From Pseudescherichia sp031998825 (GTDB lineage: Bacteria; Pseudomonadota; Gammaproteobacteria; Enterobacterales; Enterobacteriaceae): 64,000 nucleotides of DNA. The notes beneath the pieces were generated by a model. It made no database searches, was not told where the DNA came from, and saw nothing but the letters and a program-made list of their open reading frames with translations. The translations under genes were made by a program, and so were the position numbers. Location: positions 1 to 64,000 of the forward strand of contig NZ_DAMACX010000002.1 of assembly GCF_031998825.1 (NCBI RefSeq), read 5' to 3'. Below are positions 8,892-18,448 of this stretch, one piece after another (the first letter of the stretch is position 1; each line of letters starts with the position of its first letter).

Positions 8892-9143
8892 TTATTCCGC
8901 CAGCGTATATTTTTCTGACAGTACGTGGGCAAGATGTTTAAACATATTAAACACCGCCGTACTCTTCGCCGTAGGCAGACCCTGTTCATCAAGAAAATAG
9001 TCGCCGCTGAAAATCAGAATGCCGTTACGTTCGGTGACGTTGGTGGCTTCTATACCCTGCACATAATCCTCATGCTCGCGGATAATTTCATTCGCTTTCG
9101 CCAGCAGTGACTGACGATCGATCGGTAGAACTGACTCTTGCAT
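8892..9143 (-). CDS. yciN: Conserved small protein YciN
   Basis: An 83-residue protein almost identical to E. coli YciN over its C-terminal half (GDYFLDEQGLPTAKST). Its function is not established. The ATG at 9143 with GGAGG in front decides the start; the longer frame running up to 9338 is a read-through into the topA upstream region. It converges with sohB. Confidence 0.93.
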   Translation of the reverse strand: MQESVLPIDRQSLLAKANEIIREHEDYVQGIEATNVTERNGILIFSGDYFLDEQGLPTAKSTAVFNMFKHLAHVLSEKYTLAE

Positions 9144-9542
9144 AGTTACCTCCATAAACGTTGTCGATATTCTACGTCCAGGGGGACAAATGGGGCAAAT
9201 TTTCCCTGTTATCAAGAGGGCTTTTACCCCATTCCACCGTTGGCGCGATCCGTTTTTGCATGCTAATAAAGTTGCGTAACAAATTTTATCAGGTAGAGTG
9301 TGCGCTTTCGTCAATCTGGCAACAGATTTGCTTGACATTCGACCTTAAGTTCGTCGTTCTCATCCCCTCAGGCGCGGAAAAACCTGTTAACTCAGTCACC
9401 TGGAAGTCTTAATTTCAGCGTCTGGTTATGAAAAGGGGTTGATATCCCGTGACGTCGCCGCTATATCTGAGGCACGTCGCCAGGGGATGGTGAGTCAACG
9501 TGCGGCGTATTCCTGGAAGAATCAAATTAGGTAAAGGTGAAT
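9144..9542. other. 399-base gene-free region between yciN and topA
   Basis: No convincing gene was seen. It separates the divergent yciN and topA and must hold both sets of promoters. In E. coli topA has several supercoiling-responsive promoters here. The best match I see is TTGATA to TATATC with a 17-base spacer at 9439-9467, listed separately. Confidence 0.7.
9439..9467 (+). promoter_or_regulatory. Candidate topA promoter
   Basis: TTGATA (9439-9444) and TATATC (9462-9467) are separated by 17 bases, upstream of topA. The match to the sigma70 hexamers is 5/6 and 4/6. This is a pattern match only; other topA promoters probably lie further upstream. Confidence 0.45.
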
Positions 9543-12140
9543 ATGGGTAAAGCTCTCGTTATCGTTGAGTCCCCGGCAAAAGCCAAAACGATCAATAAGT
9601 ATCTGGGTAGTGACTACGTGGTTAAGTCCAGCGTCGGTCATATCCGCGATTTGCCGACCAGTGGCTCAGCCGCCAAAAAGAGCGCTGACTCTGCCTCCAC
9701 CAAAACGGCTAAGAAGCCCAAAAAGGATGAACGTGGCGCGCTGGTCAATCGTATGGGCGTCGACCCATGGCACGACTGGGATGCGCGCTATGAAGTGCTC
9801 CCCGGCAAAGAGAAAGTGGTCTCTGAGCTGAAATCGCTGGCCGAAAAAGCCGATCACATCTATCTCGCAACCGACCTTGACCGCGAAGGGGAAGCCATTG
9901 CCTGGCACCTGCGGGAGGTGATCGGGGGCGATGAGACGCGCTATAGCCGCGTCGTGTTTAATGAAATTACCAAGAATGCGATCCGTCAGGCTTTCGAAAA
10001 GCCGGGCGAGCTGAATATCGACCGTGTTAATGCCCAGCAGGCGCGTCGCTTTATGGACCGCGTCGTTGGCTACATGGTCTCGCCGCTGCTGTGGAAAAAA
10101 ATCGCCCGTGGACTCTCTGCCGGACGCGTGCAGTCGGTTGCCGTGCGGCTGGTGGTGGAGCGTGAGCGCGAAATCAAAGCCTTCGTGCCGGAAGAGTACT
10201 GGGAAGTAGACGCCAACGTCGCGACCCCCGCCGGTGACTCTCTGGCGCTGCAGGTGACACACCAGCAGGACAAACCGTTCCGCCCGGTTAACCGCGAGCA
10301 GACCATGTCGGCGGTTAGCCTGCTGGAGAAGGCCCGCTACACCGTAGCCGATCGGGAAGATAAGCCGACCAGCAGCAAGCCGGGCGCGCCGTTTATCACC
10401 TCGACGCTACAGCAGGCAGCCAGCACCCGTCTCGGCTTCGGCGTAAAGAAAACCATGATGATGGCCCAGCGTCTCTATGAGGCAGGCCACATTACCTATA
10501 TGCGTACCGACTCAACCAACCTGAGCCAGGACGCGGTGAACATGGCCCGCAGCTATATTACCGAAAACTTCGGTAAGAAATATCTGCCGGAGAGCCCGAT
10601 CCAGTACTCCAGCAAGGAGAACTCGCAGGAGGCGCACGAAGCGATTCGTCCGTCTGACGTTGCGGTGGTAGCCGAGTCGCTGAAGGATATGGAAAACGAC
10701 GCGCAGAAGCTCTACCAGCTGATCTGGCGGCAGTTTGTTGCCTGCCAGATGACGCCGGCCCAGTACGACTCGACGACGCTGACCGTGGAAGCGAGCGAGT
10801 TCCGCCTGAAGGCGCGCGGTCGCACGCTGCGCTTTGACGGCTGGACCAAAGTGATGCCTGCGCTACGTAAAAATGATGAAGATCGCACCCTGCCGCCGGT
10901 CAACAAGGGCGACGTGGTGTCGCTGATCGAGCTGACTCCGGCCCAGCACTTTACCAAGCCGCCTGCACGCTTTAGCGAGGCCTCGCTGGTTAAAGAGCTG
11001 GAAAAACGCGGCATTGGCCGCCCGTCTACCTATGCGTCGATCATCTCGACTATTCAGGATCGCGGCTACGTGCGGGTTGAAAACCGTCGTTTCTACGCCG
11101 AGAAGATGGGGGAGATCGTTACCGATCGTCTGGAAGAGAACTTCCGCGAGCTAATGAACTACGACTTCACCGCGCAGATGGAAGACAGCCTCGACCAGGT
11201 GGCGAATCACGAAACCGAATGGAAAGGTGTGCTGGACAACTTCTTTAGCGACTTTACCAAGCAGCTGGAGAAAGCCGAGCAGGATCCGGAGGAGGGCGGC
11301 ATGCGCCCGAATCAGATGGTGCTGACCAGCATCGACTGCCCGACCTGCGGTCGAAAAATGGGCATTCGCACAGCGAGCACCGGCGTCTTCCTCGGCTGTT
11401 CAGGCTATGCGCTGCCGCCGAAAGAGCGCTGCAAAACCACTATCAACCTGGTACCGGAGAACGAGGTTCTCAACGTGCTGGAGGGTGACGATGCCGAAAC
11501 CAACGCCCTGCGTGCAAAACGCCGCTGCGTGAAGTGCGGCACGGCGATGGACAGCTACCTGATCGATCCGAAACGCAAGCTGCACGTGTGCGGTAACAAC
11601 CCCACCTGCGACGGGTACGAGATCGAAGAGGGCGAGTTCCGCATCAAGGGTTACGACGGTCCGATCGTCGAGTGCGAGAAGTGTGGTTCTGAAATGCACC
11701 TGAAGATGGGGCGTTTCGGTAAATACATGGCCTGCACCAACGACGACTGTAAAAACACGCGTAAGATCCTGCGTAACGGTGAAGTTGCACCGCCGAAGGA
11801 AGATCCGGTTCCGCTGCCGGAGCTGCCGTGCGAGAAGTCAGATGCTTACTTCGTGCTGCGTGACGGTGCGGCCGGGGTCTTCCTGGCGGCGAACACCTTC
11901 CCGAAATCGCGCGAAACCCGTGCGCCGCTGGTGGAAGAGCTGTACCGCTTCCGCGATCGTCTGCCGGAGAAGCTGCGCTACCTGGCCGATGCGCCGCAGC
12001 AGGATCCTGCCGGAAACAAGACCATGGTCCGCTTTAGCCGCAAGACCAAGCAGCAGTACGTTGCTTCAGAGAAAGAGGGGAAGGCCACCGGCTGGTCCGC
12101 CTTCTTTATTGATGGTAAATGGGTAGAAGCTAAAAAGTAA
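9543..12140 (+). CDS. topA: DNA topoisomerase I
   Basis: Relaxes negative supercoils by passing one strand through a transient break. The TOPRIM domain with ATDLDREGEAIAW lies near residues 108-120, the active tyrosine in TYMRTDST is at about residue 319, and the C-terminal part holds three four-cysteine zinc ribbons (CPTCGRK, CVKCGTA, CEKCGSE). Length from the ATG at 9543 is 865 residues, the same as E. coli; a GTG two codons earlier is in frame. Confidence 0.98.
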   Translation: MGKALVIVESPAKAKTINKYLGSDYVVKSSVGHIRDLPTSGSAAKKSADSASTKTAKKPKKDERGALVNRMGVDPWHDWDARYEVLPGKEKVVSELKSLAEKADHIYLATDLDREGEAIAWHLREVIGGDETRYSRVVFNEITKNAIRQAFEKPGELNIDRVNAQQARRFMDRVVGYMVSPLLWKKIARGLSAGRVQSVAVRLVVEREREIKAFVPEEYWEVDANVATPAGDSLALQVTHQQDKPFRPVNREQTMSAVSLLEKARYTVADREDKPTSSKPGAPFITSTLQQAASTRLGFGVKKTMMMAQRLYEAGHITYMRTDSTNLSQDAVNMARSYITENFGKKYLPESPIQYSSKENSQEAHEAIRPSDVAVVAESLKDMENDAQKLYQLIWRQFVACQMTPAQYDSTTLTVEASEFRLKARGRTLRFDGWTKVMPALRKNDEDRTLPPVNKGDVVSLIELTPAQHFTKPPARFSEASLVKELEKRGIGRPSTYASIISTIQDRGYVRVENRRFYAEKMGEIVTDRLEENFRELMNYDFTAQMEDSLDQVANHETEWKGVLDNFFSDFTKQLEKAEQDPEEGGMRPNQMVLTSIDCPTCGRKMGIRTASTGVFLGCSGYALPPKERCKTTINLVPENEVLNVLEGDDAETNALRAKRRCVKCGTAMDSYLIDPKRKLHVCGNNPTCDGYEIEEGEFRIKGYDGPIVECEKCGSEMHLKMGRFGKYMACTNDDCKNTRKILRNGEVAPPKEDPVPLPELPCEKSDAYFVLRDGAAGVFLAANTFPKSRETRAPLVEELYRFRDRLPEKLRYLADAPQQDPAGNKTMVRFSRKTKQQYVASEKEGKATGWSAFFIDGKWVEAKK

Positions 12141-12160
12141 GCCTGCAAAAATCTCTTCAA

Positions 12161-12184
12161 GGGCCGGTTATCCGGCCCTTTCTT
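12161..12184 (+). terminator. topA terminator
   Basis: GGGCCGG and CCGGCCC flank a four-base loop, with TTTCTT after the stem. It follows the topA stop by about 20 bases and precedes cysB. Confidence 0.85.
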
Positions 12185-12317
12185 ATAACCGTCATTATTA
12201 ATTTTTGAACATATCTATACACTGTAGATATAAATGATATAGTGGTTATAGCTATTTCCTCTCTTATTATTAAATCGTCTTAGACGATGTCGTGTGCGCA
12301 AAATCGGATGGTCCGTC

Positions 12318-13292
12318 ATGAAACTACAGCAGCTTCGCTATATTGTTGAGGTGGTCAACCATAACCTTAACGTCTCCTCTACTGCCGAAGGGCTCTACAC
12401 ATCCCAGCCGGGGATCAGTAAGCAGGTGCGTATGCTGGAGGACGAACTGGGGATCCAGATTTTTGCCCGCAGCGGTAAGCATCTTACTCAGGTTACGCCT
12501 GCCGGGCAGGAGATCATCCGCATCGCCCGCGAGGTGCTCTCCAAGGTAGAAGCGATAAAATCGGTCGCCGGCGAGCACACCTGGCCAGATAAGGGATCGC
12601 TGTACGTAGCGACCACCCATACCCAGGCCCGCTACGCGCTGCCAAACGTGATCAAAGGCTTTATTGAGCGCTACCCGCGCGTATCCCTGCATATGCATCA
12701 GGGATCGCCCACGCAGATTGCTGAAGCAGTATCTAAGGGCAACGCGGACTTTGCCATCGCTACCGAAGCGCTGCATCTCTATGACGATCTGGTGATGCTG
12801 CCGTGTTACCACTGGAACCGCTCTATCGTTGTTACGCCGGACCATCCGCTGGCGGGCAAGCAGTCGGTGAGCATTGAAGAGCTGGCCCAATACCCGCTGG
12901 TGACCTATACCTTTGGCTTTACCGGCCGCTCCGAGCTGGACACTGCGTTTAACCGTGCTGGCCTGACGCCGCGCATTGTCTTTACCGCTACCGATGCCGA
13001 CGTGATCAAAACCTACGTTCGTCTTGGGCTGGGGGTAGGGGTGATCGCCAGCATGGCGGTGGATCCTATTTCCGACCCGGATCTGGTCAAGCTGGATGCG
13101 CAGGGCGTGTTTAGCCATAGCACAACAAAGATCGGTTTCCGCCGCAGCACGTTTTTACGCAGCTACATGTATGACTTTATCCAGCGCTTCGCTCCGCATC
13201 TTACCCGTGACGTTGTTGATACCGCTGTCGCGCTGCGTTCGAATGAGGATATCGAAGCGATGTTCCACGACATTAAACTGCCGGAAAAATAG
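12318..13292 (+). CDS. cysB: LysR-type regulator of cysteine biosynthesis CysB
   Basis: Activates the sulfate assimilation and cysteine genes with N-acetylserine or O-acetylserine as inducer. The winged HTH covers about residues 1-60 (TAEGLYTSQPGISKQVRMLE), followed by the LysR substrate-binding domain. It is 324 residues from the ATG at 12318, as in E. coli; the frame begins eight codons earlier. CysB normally represses its own gene. A likely CysB-regulated gene, yciW, lies 15 kb downstream. Confidence 0.97.
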   Translation: MKLQQLRYIVEVVNHNLNVSSTAEGLYTSQPGISKQVRMLEDELGIQIFARSGKHLTQVTPAGQEIIRIAREVLSKVEAIKSVAGEHTWPDKGSLYVATTHTQARYALPNVIKGFIERYPRVSLHMHQGSPTQIAEAVSKGNADFAIATEALHLYDDLVMLPCYHWNRSIVVTPDHPLAGKQSVSIEELAQYPLVTYTFGFTGRSELDTAFNRAGLTPRIVFTATDADVIKTYVRLGLGVGVIASMAVDPISDPDLVKLDAQGVFSHSTTKIGFRRSTFLRSYMYDFIQRFAPHLTRDVVDTAVALRSNEDIEAMFHDIKLPEK

Positions 13293-13511
13293 CAGAAGGG
13301 CGACAAAAGTAGTCGCTAACGTGGCGCAGCGCAAATTACCTTCTACAATAGTCTCTTCGCGATCATAACATCGAATATTTCACTCGAAATGATTCGTAAA
13401 TTCGCTGGATTTTAGGCTAAAGTTTCTTTAGGATTTGTCCTATGTAATGATTACTTAAACCTATTGTTCGGTGTCAATATGATAAGCGATGTCGATTGTG
13501 CGAGGTTAGCA

Positions 13512-13640
13512 ATGCCTGCAGGAAGTGATGAGCCGCAAAGGGATCCCGCGCTGAAGCGTAAAGCATGGCTGGCGGTCTTTCTGGGTTCGGCCTTCTTCTG
13601 GGCAGTTGTGGCACTGGTTATCTGGAAATTTTGGGGTTAA
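13512..13640 (+). CDS. ymiA: Small membrane protein YmiA
   Basis: A 42-residue protein with a charged N-terminus and one hydrophobic segment (AVFLGSAFFWAVVALVIW), matching E. coli YmiA after its first few residues. E. coli has an extra ATG four codons upstream; here that codon is GCG, so the ATG at 13512 is the only start. Function unknown. yciX begins four bases after its stop. Confidence 0.85.
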   Translation: MPAGSDEPQRDPALKRKAWLAVFLGSAFFWAVVALVIWKFWG

Positions 13641-13644
13641 GCCA

Positions 13645-13812
13645 ATGGCAATTACCGAGCGGTTAAATCCGGTTCAGGACCGCTGCCGGTCCCCTAAACA
13701 CACCTGTCAGGGTGAACGTGAGACCGCGGTGCAGATCCCAGCCAGCTGGCAGCTCACGGCCGCGCAGAAAGCGTTTATTGACTCTTTCGCTGACGATAAG
13801 CCAAAAAAATAG
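13645..13812 (+). CDS. yciX: Conserved small protein YciX
   Basis: A 55-residue soluble protein of unknown function (MAITERLNPVQDRCRSPKH) in the E. coli order cysB-ymiA-yciX-acnA. Three cysteine/histidine-containing positions near the N-terminus (DRCRSPKHTC) could suggest metal binding, but this is inference. It is probably cotranscribed with ymiA. Confidence 0.82.
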   Translation: MAITERLNPVQDRCRSPKHTCQGERETAVQIPASWQLTAAQKAFIDSFADDKPKK

Positions 13813-13834
13813 CGGTTAACCTGTCCTGATGAAA

Positions 13835-13857
13835 CCTCGCCCCGGCGGGGTTTTTTG
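13835..13857 (+). terminator. Terminator after yciX
   Basis: CCCC and GGGG form a GC-rich stem with a three-base loop followed directly by six T residues, 25 bases after the yciX stop. Confidence 0.7.
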
Positions 13858-13990
13858 CTCTCTAATGCCCTGAAATGTGCGCTATTTAGCTATTTGGGTT
13901 GTTATCAAAACGTTACGGCATGTTTGTGTTATCTTTAATACAGACCCTGATACCAGTCAGGGTATCGATACTCTGTATTAGGAGGAGCTT

Positions 13991-16663
13991 ATGTCGTCTA
14001 CCCTACGCGAAGCCAGTAAGGACACGTTGCAGGCAGAGAACAAAACCTGGCACTATTACAGTCTGCCGCTGGCCGCAAAGGCGCTTGGGGATATTTCCCG
14101 CTTACCCAAGTCACTCAAAGTATTGCTGGAAAACCTTCTGCGCTGGCAGGATGAGGATTCCGTCACCGAAGAGGATATTCGTGCGCTGGCCGGGTGGCTC
14201 CAGTCCGCCCACGCCGATCGTGAGATCGCCTATCGCCCGGCAAGGGTGCTCATGCAGGACTTCACCGGCGTGCCTGCCGTGGTCGACCTGGCCGCCATGC
14301 GCGAAGCAGTTAAACGCCTCGGCGGCGATACCGCAAAAGTTAACCCTCTCTCTCCCGTTGATCTGGTGATCGACCACTCCGTTACCGTGGATCACTTCGG
14401 TGACGATGATGCTTTTGAAGAGAACGTCCGTCTGGAGATGGAGCGTAACCACGAACGCTACCAGTTTCTGCGCTGGGGCCAGCAGGCATTCAGCCGCTTC
14501 AGCGTGGTTCCACCAGGAACCGGCATCTGCCATCAGGTAAACCTTGAGTACCTGGGAAAGGCGGTCTGGAGCGAACTGCAGGATAAAGAGTGGGTGGCCT
14601 ATCCGGATACGCTGGTGGGCACCGACTCGCATACCACTATGATTAACGGCCTTGGCGTATTGGGCTGGGGCGTTGGCGGTATAGAAGCGGAGGCCGCCAT
14701 GCTGGGCCAGCCGGTCTCTATGCTGATCCCCGACGTGGTCGGCTTTAAGCTGACCGGCAAGCTTAATGAAGGCATTACCGCCACCGATCTGGTGCTGACC
14801 GTGACCCAGATGCTGCGTAAGCACGGCGTGGTAGGTAAATTCGTTGAGTTTTATGGCGACGGCCTCGATCACCTCCCGCTGGCGGATCGCGCGACTATCG
14901 CTAATATGGCCCCGGAGTATGGCGCAACCTGCGGCTTCTTCCCTATCGATGACGTCACCCTCAACTACATGCGCCTGAGCGGCCGCAGCGAAGAGCAGGT
15001 GGCTCTGGTGGAGGCCTATACCAAAGCGCAGGGGATGTGGCGCAATCCGGGCGATGAGCCGGTCTTTACCAGCACTCTCGAACTTAATATGGCTGACGTT
15101 GAGGCCAGCGTCGCCGGGCCGAAACGCCCTCAGGACCGCGTGCTGCTTAGCGAAGTGCCGAAGGCATTTGCCGCTAGTTCAGAGCTGGAGCTGAACCACT
15201 CACAGAAAGATCGCCAGGCGGTAGAGTATTCGCTGAACGGGCATCAATATCAGCTGCCGGACGGGGCGGTGGTTATCGCGGCGATCACCTCCTGTACCAA
15301 CACCTCTAACCCAAGCGTGCTGATGGCGGCGGGTCTGCTGGCGAAAAAAGCTGTGCAGCTGGGGCTGAAACGCCAGCCGTGGGTGAAAGCCTCGTTGGCA
15401 CCCGGCTCAAAGGTGGTCTCAGACTATCTCGCTCAGGCCAGACTCACTCCCTGGCTGGATGAGCTGGGCTTCAACCTGGTGGGCTACGGCTGCACCACCT
15501 GTATCGGTAACTCCGGACCGCTGCCCGATCCCATCGAGCAGGCCATTAAGAAAGGGGACTTGACCGTCGGGGCAGTGCTCTCCGGTAACCGAAACTTTGA
15601 GGGACGTATTCATCCGCTGGTTAAGACCAACTGGCTGGCATCGCCGCCGCTGGTGGTGGCCTATGCCCTGGCGGGGAATATGAATATCAACCTGGCTACC
15701 GATCCCATCGGCAATGACCGGAAGGGCGATCCGGTCTACTTGAAGGATATCTGGCCCTCGGGCAGTGAAATTGCCCGCGCCGTAGAGCATGTATCAACCG
15801 ACATGTTCCGCAAAGAGTATGCCGAGGTGTTTGAAGGTACCGACGAGTGGAAGTCGATTCAGGTAGAGCACTCTGATACCTATGGCTGGCAGGATGACTC
15901 GACCTACATCCGTCTGTCACCGTTCTTTGACGAGATGCTGGCCACGCCGAAGCAGGTAGAAGATATCCACGGGGCGCGGATCCTGGCGATGTTGGGTGAC
16001 TCCGTCACCACCGACCACATCTCGCCGGCGGGCAGCATCAAGCCGGACAGCCCGGCGGGACGCTACCTGCAGGGGCACGGCGTTGAGCGTCGGGACTTCA
16101 ACTCATACGGTTCACGCCGGGGTAACCACGAGGTAATGATGCGTGGCACCTTCGCTAACATCCGTATTCGTAACGAAATGGTGCCGGGTATAGAGGGCGG
16201 GATGACCCGGCATCTGCCGGGCAGTGAAGTTATCTCTATCTACGACGCGGCCATGCGTTACCAGAAAGAGGGGACGCCGCTGGCAGTCATTGCCGGGAAA
16301 GAGTATGGGTCAGGCTCCAGCCGCGACTGGGCCGCTAAAGGGCCGCGCCTGCTGGGCATCCGCGTCGTGATTGCCGAGTCGTTCGAGCGTATTCACCGCT
16401 CGAATTTAATCGGGATGGGGATCCTGCCGCTTGAGTTTCCGCAGGGCGTCACGCGTAAGACGCTGGCGTTGACGGGGGAGGAGAAGATCGATGTGGAAAA
16501 TCTGACGCAGCTTAAGCCGGGAGCGACGATTCCGGTGCGGCTGACCCGTGCGGACGGTAGCCAGGAGACGATTGATTGCCGCTGTCGAATTGATACCGGC
16601 ACCGAGCTAACCTACTACCAGAACGACGGCATCCTGCACTACGTGATCCGTAATATGCTGTAA
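13991..16663 (+). CDS. acnA: Aconitate hydratase A
   Basis: [4Fe-4S] aconitase interconverting citrate and isocitrate; in enterobacteria AcnA is the stress and stationary-phase form. Cluster cysteines lie in AITSCTNTSNP and GYGCTTCIGNSG. Further C-terminal are GDSVTTDHISPAG and the swivel domain with GSGSSRDWAAKGP. It is 890 residues, one fewer than E. coli, with a strong AGGAGG-like site before the ATG. It stands alone between the yciX terminator and a REP element. Confidence 0.98.
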   Translation: MSSTLREASKDTLQAENKTWHYYSLPLAAKALGDISRLPKSLKVLLENLLRWQDEDSVTEEDIRALAGWLQSAHADREIAYRPARVLMQDFTGVPAVVDLAAMREAVKRLGGDTAKVNPLSPVDLVIDHSVTVDHFGDDDAFEENVRLEMERNHERYQFLRWGQQAFSRFSVVPPGTGICHQVNLEYLGKAVWSELQDKEWVAYPDTLVGTDSHTTMINGLGVLGWGVGGIEAEAAMLGQPVSMLIPDVVGFKLTGKLNEGITATDLVLTVTQMLRKHGVVGKFVEFYGDGLDHLPLADRATIANMAPEYGATCGFFPIDDVTLNYMRLSGRSEEQVALVEAYTKAQGMWRNPGDEPVFTSTLELNMADVEASVAGPKRPQDRVLLSEVPKAFAASSELELNHSQKDRQAVEYSLNGHQYQLPDGAVVIAAITSCTNTSNPSVLMAAGLLAKKAVQLGLKRQPWVKASLAPGSKVVSDYLAQARLTPWLDELGFNLVGYGCTTCIGNSGPLPDPIEQAIKKGDLTVGAVLSGNRNFEGRIHPLVKTNWLASPPLVVAYALAGNMNINLATDPIGNDRKGDPVYLKDIWPSGSEIARAVEHVSTDMFRKEYAEVFEGTDEWKSIQVEHSDTYGWQDDSTYIRLSPFFDEMLATPKQVEDIHGARILAMLGDSVTTDHISPAGSIKPDSPAGRYLQGHGVERRDFNSYGSRRGNHEVMMRGTFANIRIRNEMVPGIEGGMTRHLPGSEVISIYDAAMRYQKEGTPLAVIAGKEYGSGSSRDWAAKGPRLLGIRVVIAESFERIHRSNLIGMGILPLEFPQGVTRKTLALTGEEKIDVENLTQLKPGATIPVRLTRADGSQETIDCRCRIDTGTELTYYQNDGILHYVIRNML

Positions 16664-16670
16664 ATCAGCC

Positions 16671-16728
16671 ATGCCCGGCTTACATAATCATGTAGGCCGG
16701 GTAAGGCGAATGCCGCCACCCGGCGTTT
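16671..16728. repeat. REP (repetitive extragenic palindrome) element
   Basis: Between the convergent ends of acnA and ribA is GTAGGCCGGGTAAGGCGAAT followed by GCCGCCACCCGGC, the typical enterobacterial REP core, preceded by an inverted partial copy (GCCCGGCTTACAT). Such elements stabilise upstream mRNA and can bind gyrase, IHF or RAYT transposases. Only one copy was noticed in the window. Confidence 0.85.
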
Positions 16729-16739
16729 CCTGCCACCAA

Positions 16740-17327
16740 TTATCCCAGCAGATGACCCATCTTGGCCGCTTTGGTATCGAGGTAGTGCTCGTTGTTGGGG
16801 TTACGCCCGACGATCAGCGCCACGCGCTCAACGATATTAATCCCGGCCTCGGTGAGGATCTCTACCTTACGCGGGTTATTGGTTAACAGCCGCACCTCAT
16901 CCACACCCAGCAGCTTGAACATGTCCGCACACAACGTGAAGTCGCGCTCGTCGGCGGCAAAGCCCAGCTGATGGTTGGCTTCAACGGTATCAAAGCCCTG
17001 ATCCTGTAGCGCGTAGGCGCGAATTTTATTCAGCAGACCAATGTTGCGTCCCTCCTGGCGATGATACAGAAGGATACCGCGACCCTCTTCAGCGATGTGG
17101 GAGAGGGCGGCCTCAAGCTGAAAACCGCAGTCGCAGCGCAGGCTGAACAGGGCATCACCGGTCAGGCACTCTGAATGGACGCGGGCAAGTACCGGCGTCT
17201 GGCCAGAGATGTCGCCATAAACCAGGGCAACGTGATCCTGTCCGGTTGCCAGTTCTTCAAATCCCACCATCAGGAAGTCGCCCCAGGGGGTCGGCAGTTT
17301 GGCTTCTGCCACACGTTTAAGCTGCAT
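16740..17327 (-). CDS. ribA: GTP cyclohydrolase II
   Basis: First step of riboflavin synthesis: opens GTP to the diamino-pyrimidinone phosphate, formate and pyrophosphate. The zinc-binding set CLTGDALFSLRCDCG is at about residues 54-68, and YHRQEGRNIGL is the family's catalytic stretch. Length 195 residues against 196 in E. coli. It stands alone, divergent from pgpB. Confidence 0.97.
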   Translation of the reverse strand: MQLKRVAEAKLPTPWGDFLMVGFEELATGQDHVALVYGDISGQTPVLARVHSECLTGDALFSLRCDCGFQLEAALSHIAEEGRGILLYHRQEGRNIGLLNKIRAYALQDQGFDTVEANHQLGFAADERDFTLCADMFKLLGVDEVRLLTNNPRKVEILTEAGINIVERVALIVGRNPNNEHYLDTKAAKMGHLLG

Positions 17328-17524
17328 GTGATTCTCCAGATTAAGCTGGCACTTTCTGTGCCCATAGCCTTCAGGCTTTCTATCTGCGTCTATTTTGCCA
17401 CAAGGCGCGCCACTTCACTAATCGCCACCGTGACTTACAAAGATTAAGCGCACAAATCCGTCAAATCCGCCGAACATGTTATTTTTCAGTTATTATTGTG
17501 TGTCTTAACTTAAAGGGAAAGAAA

Positions 17525-18292
17525 ATGCTCTCAATCGCAAGGCGAATTGCCGCCGGAACAGGACTTCTGCTCATTATGCCACTGCTGGTGTGGCTCTTCG
17601 GCTGGCATTGGCAGCCTGGCGGCCACAGCGGCTGGCTTAAAGTGCTCTACTGGGTCACCGAAACGGTTACTCAGCCGTGGGGCATTATTACTCACGTCAT
17701 ATTGTGCGGCTGGTTTTTGTGGTGTCTACGCTTTCGCCTGAAGGCAGCGTTAATGCTTTTTGCGATCCTTGGTGGGGCAATCGTCATTGGTCAGGGAGTA
17801 AAATCCTGGGTTAAAACCCAGGCCCAGGAGCCACGTCCCTTCGTTGTCTGGCTTGAAAAATCTCACCAAATTCCGGTAGATAAGTTCTACACTTTAAAGC
17901 GTAATGAACGCGGCGCGCTGGTCCAGGAGCAGCTTACCGAGCAGGACAACGTGCCAGATTTTTTACGTAAGCACTGGCAGAAAGAGACCGGCTTTGCCTT
18001 CCCCTCCGGCCACACGATGTTCGCCGCTAGCTGGGCGCTGTTGGGGGTAGGTCTGCTGTGGCCTCGCCGTCGGACGGTAACCATCGTCGTGCTGATGGTA
18101 TGGGCCGTGCTGGTGATGGGGAGCCGGCTGCTGCTGGGCATGCACTGGCCGCAGGATCTGGCGGTTGCCACGCTCATCTCTGGCATTCTTGTTACCCTGG
18201 CGACCTGGCTTGCGCAGCGTCTTTGCGGGCCGCTCACGCCACCGGTTAAAGAGGATATAGAGATAGCTCAACGGGAAGAGAAAAATGAGTAA
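17525..18292 (+). CDS. pgpB: Phosphatidylglycerophosphatase B / undecaprenyl-diphosphate phosphatase
   Basis: Integral membrane PAP2-family lipid phosphatase acting on PGP, C55-PP and phosphatidate at the periplasmic face. The three PAP2 motifs are visible: KTQAQEPRP, PSGHTMFAASW and SRLLLGMHWPQD, with several hydrophobic helices between. The ATG at 17525 after AAAGGGAAAG gives 255 residues, matching E. coli. It lies upstream of lapAB with its own spacing of about 150 bases. Confidence 0.95.
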   Translation: MLSIARRIAAGTGLLLIMPLLVWLFGWHWQPGGHSGWLKVLYWVTETVTQPWGIITHVILCGWFLWCLRFRLKAALMLFAILGGAIVIGQGVKSWVKTQAQEPRPFVVWLEKSHQIPVDKFYTLKRNERGALVQEQLTEQDNVPDFLRKHWQKETGFAFPSGHTMFAASWALLGVGLLWPRRRTVTIVVLMVWAVLVMGSRLLLGMHWPQDLAVATLISGILVTLATWLAQRLCGPLTPPVKEDIEIAQREEKNE

Positions 18293-18448
18293 AGCCGTCT
18301 GAACGTTGAATTTCTGCTTTTTGGCCTTACATCATCTGGATGTCACGGTTTTCCATTTCGTCCGCTGCGCGAAAATGGTAGTTTATAAGGCTGGATGCAG
18401 CAGTTTGAACAGAATTTATTCGCCCTAAGCCACATAACGGGAAGTAAT

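Noticed and set aside
9144..9338. N-terminal extension of yciN
   Set aside because: Reading frame continues upstream of the ATG and GGAGG ribosome site, with no similarity to the family.
12324..13118. 264-codon minus-strand frame opposite cysB
   Set aside because: Complementary to the CysB coding region and without a plausible protein pattern.
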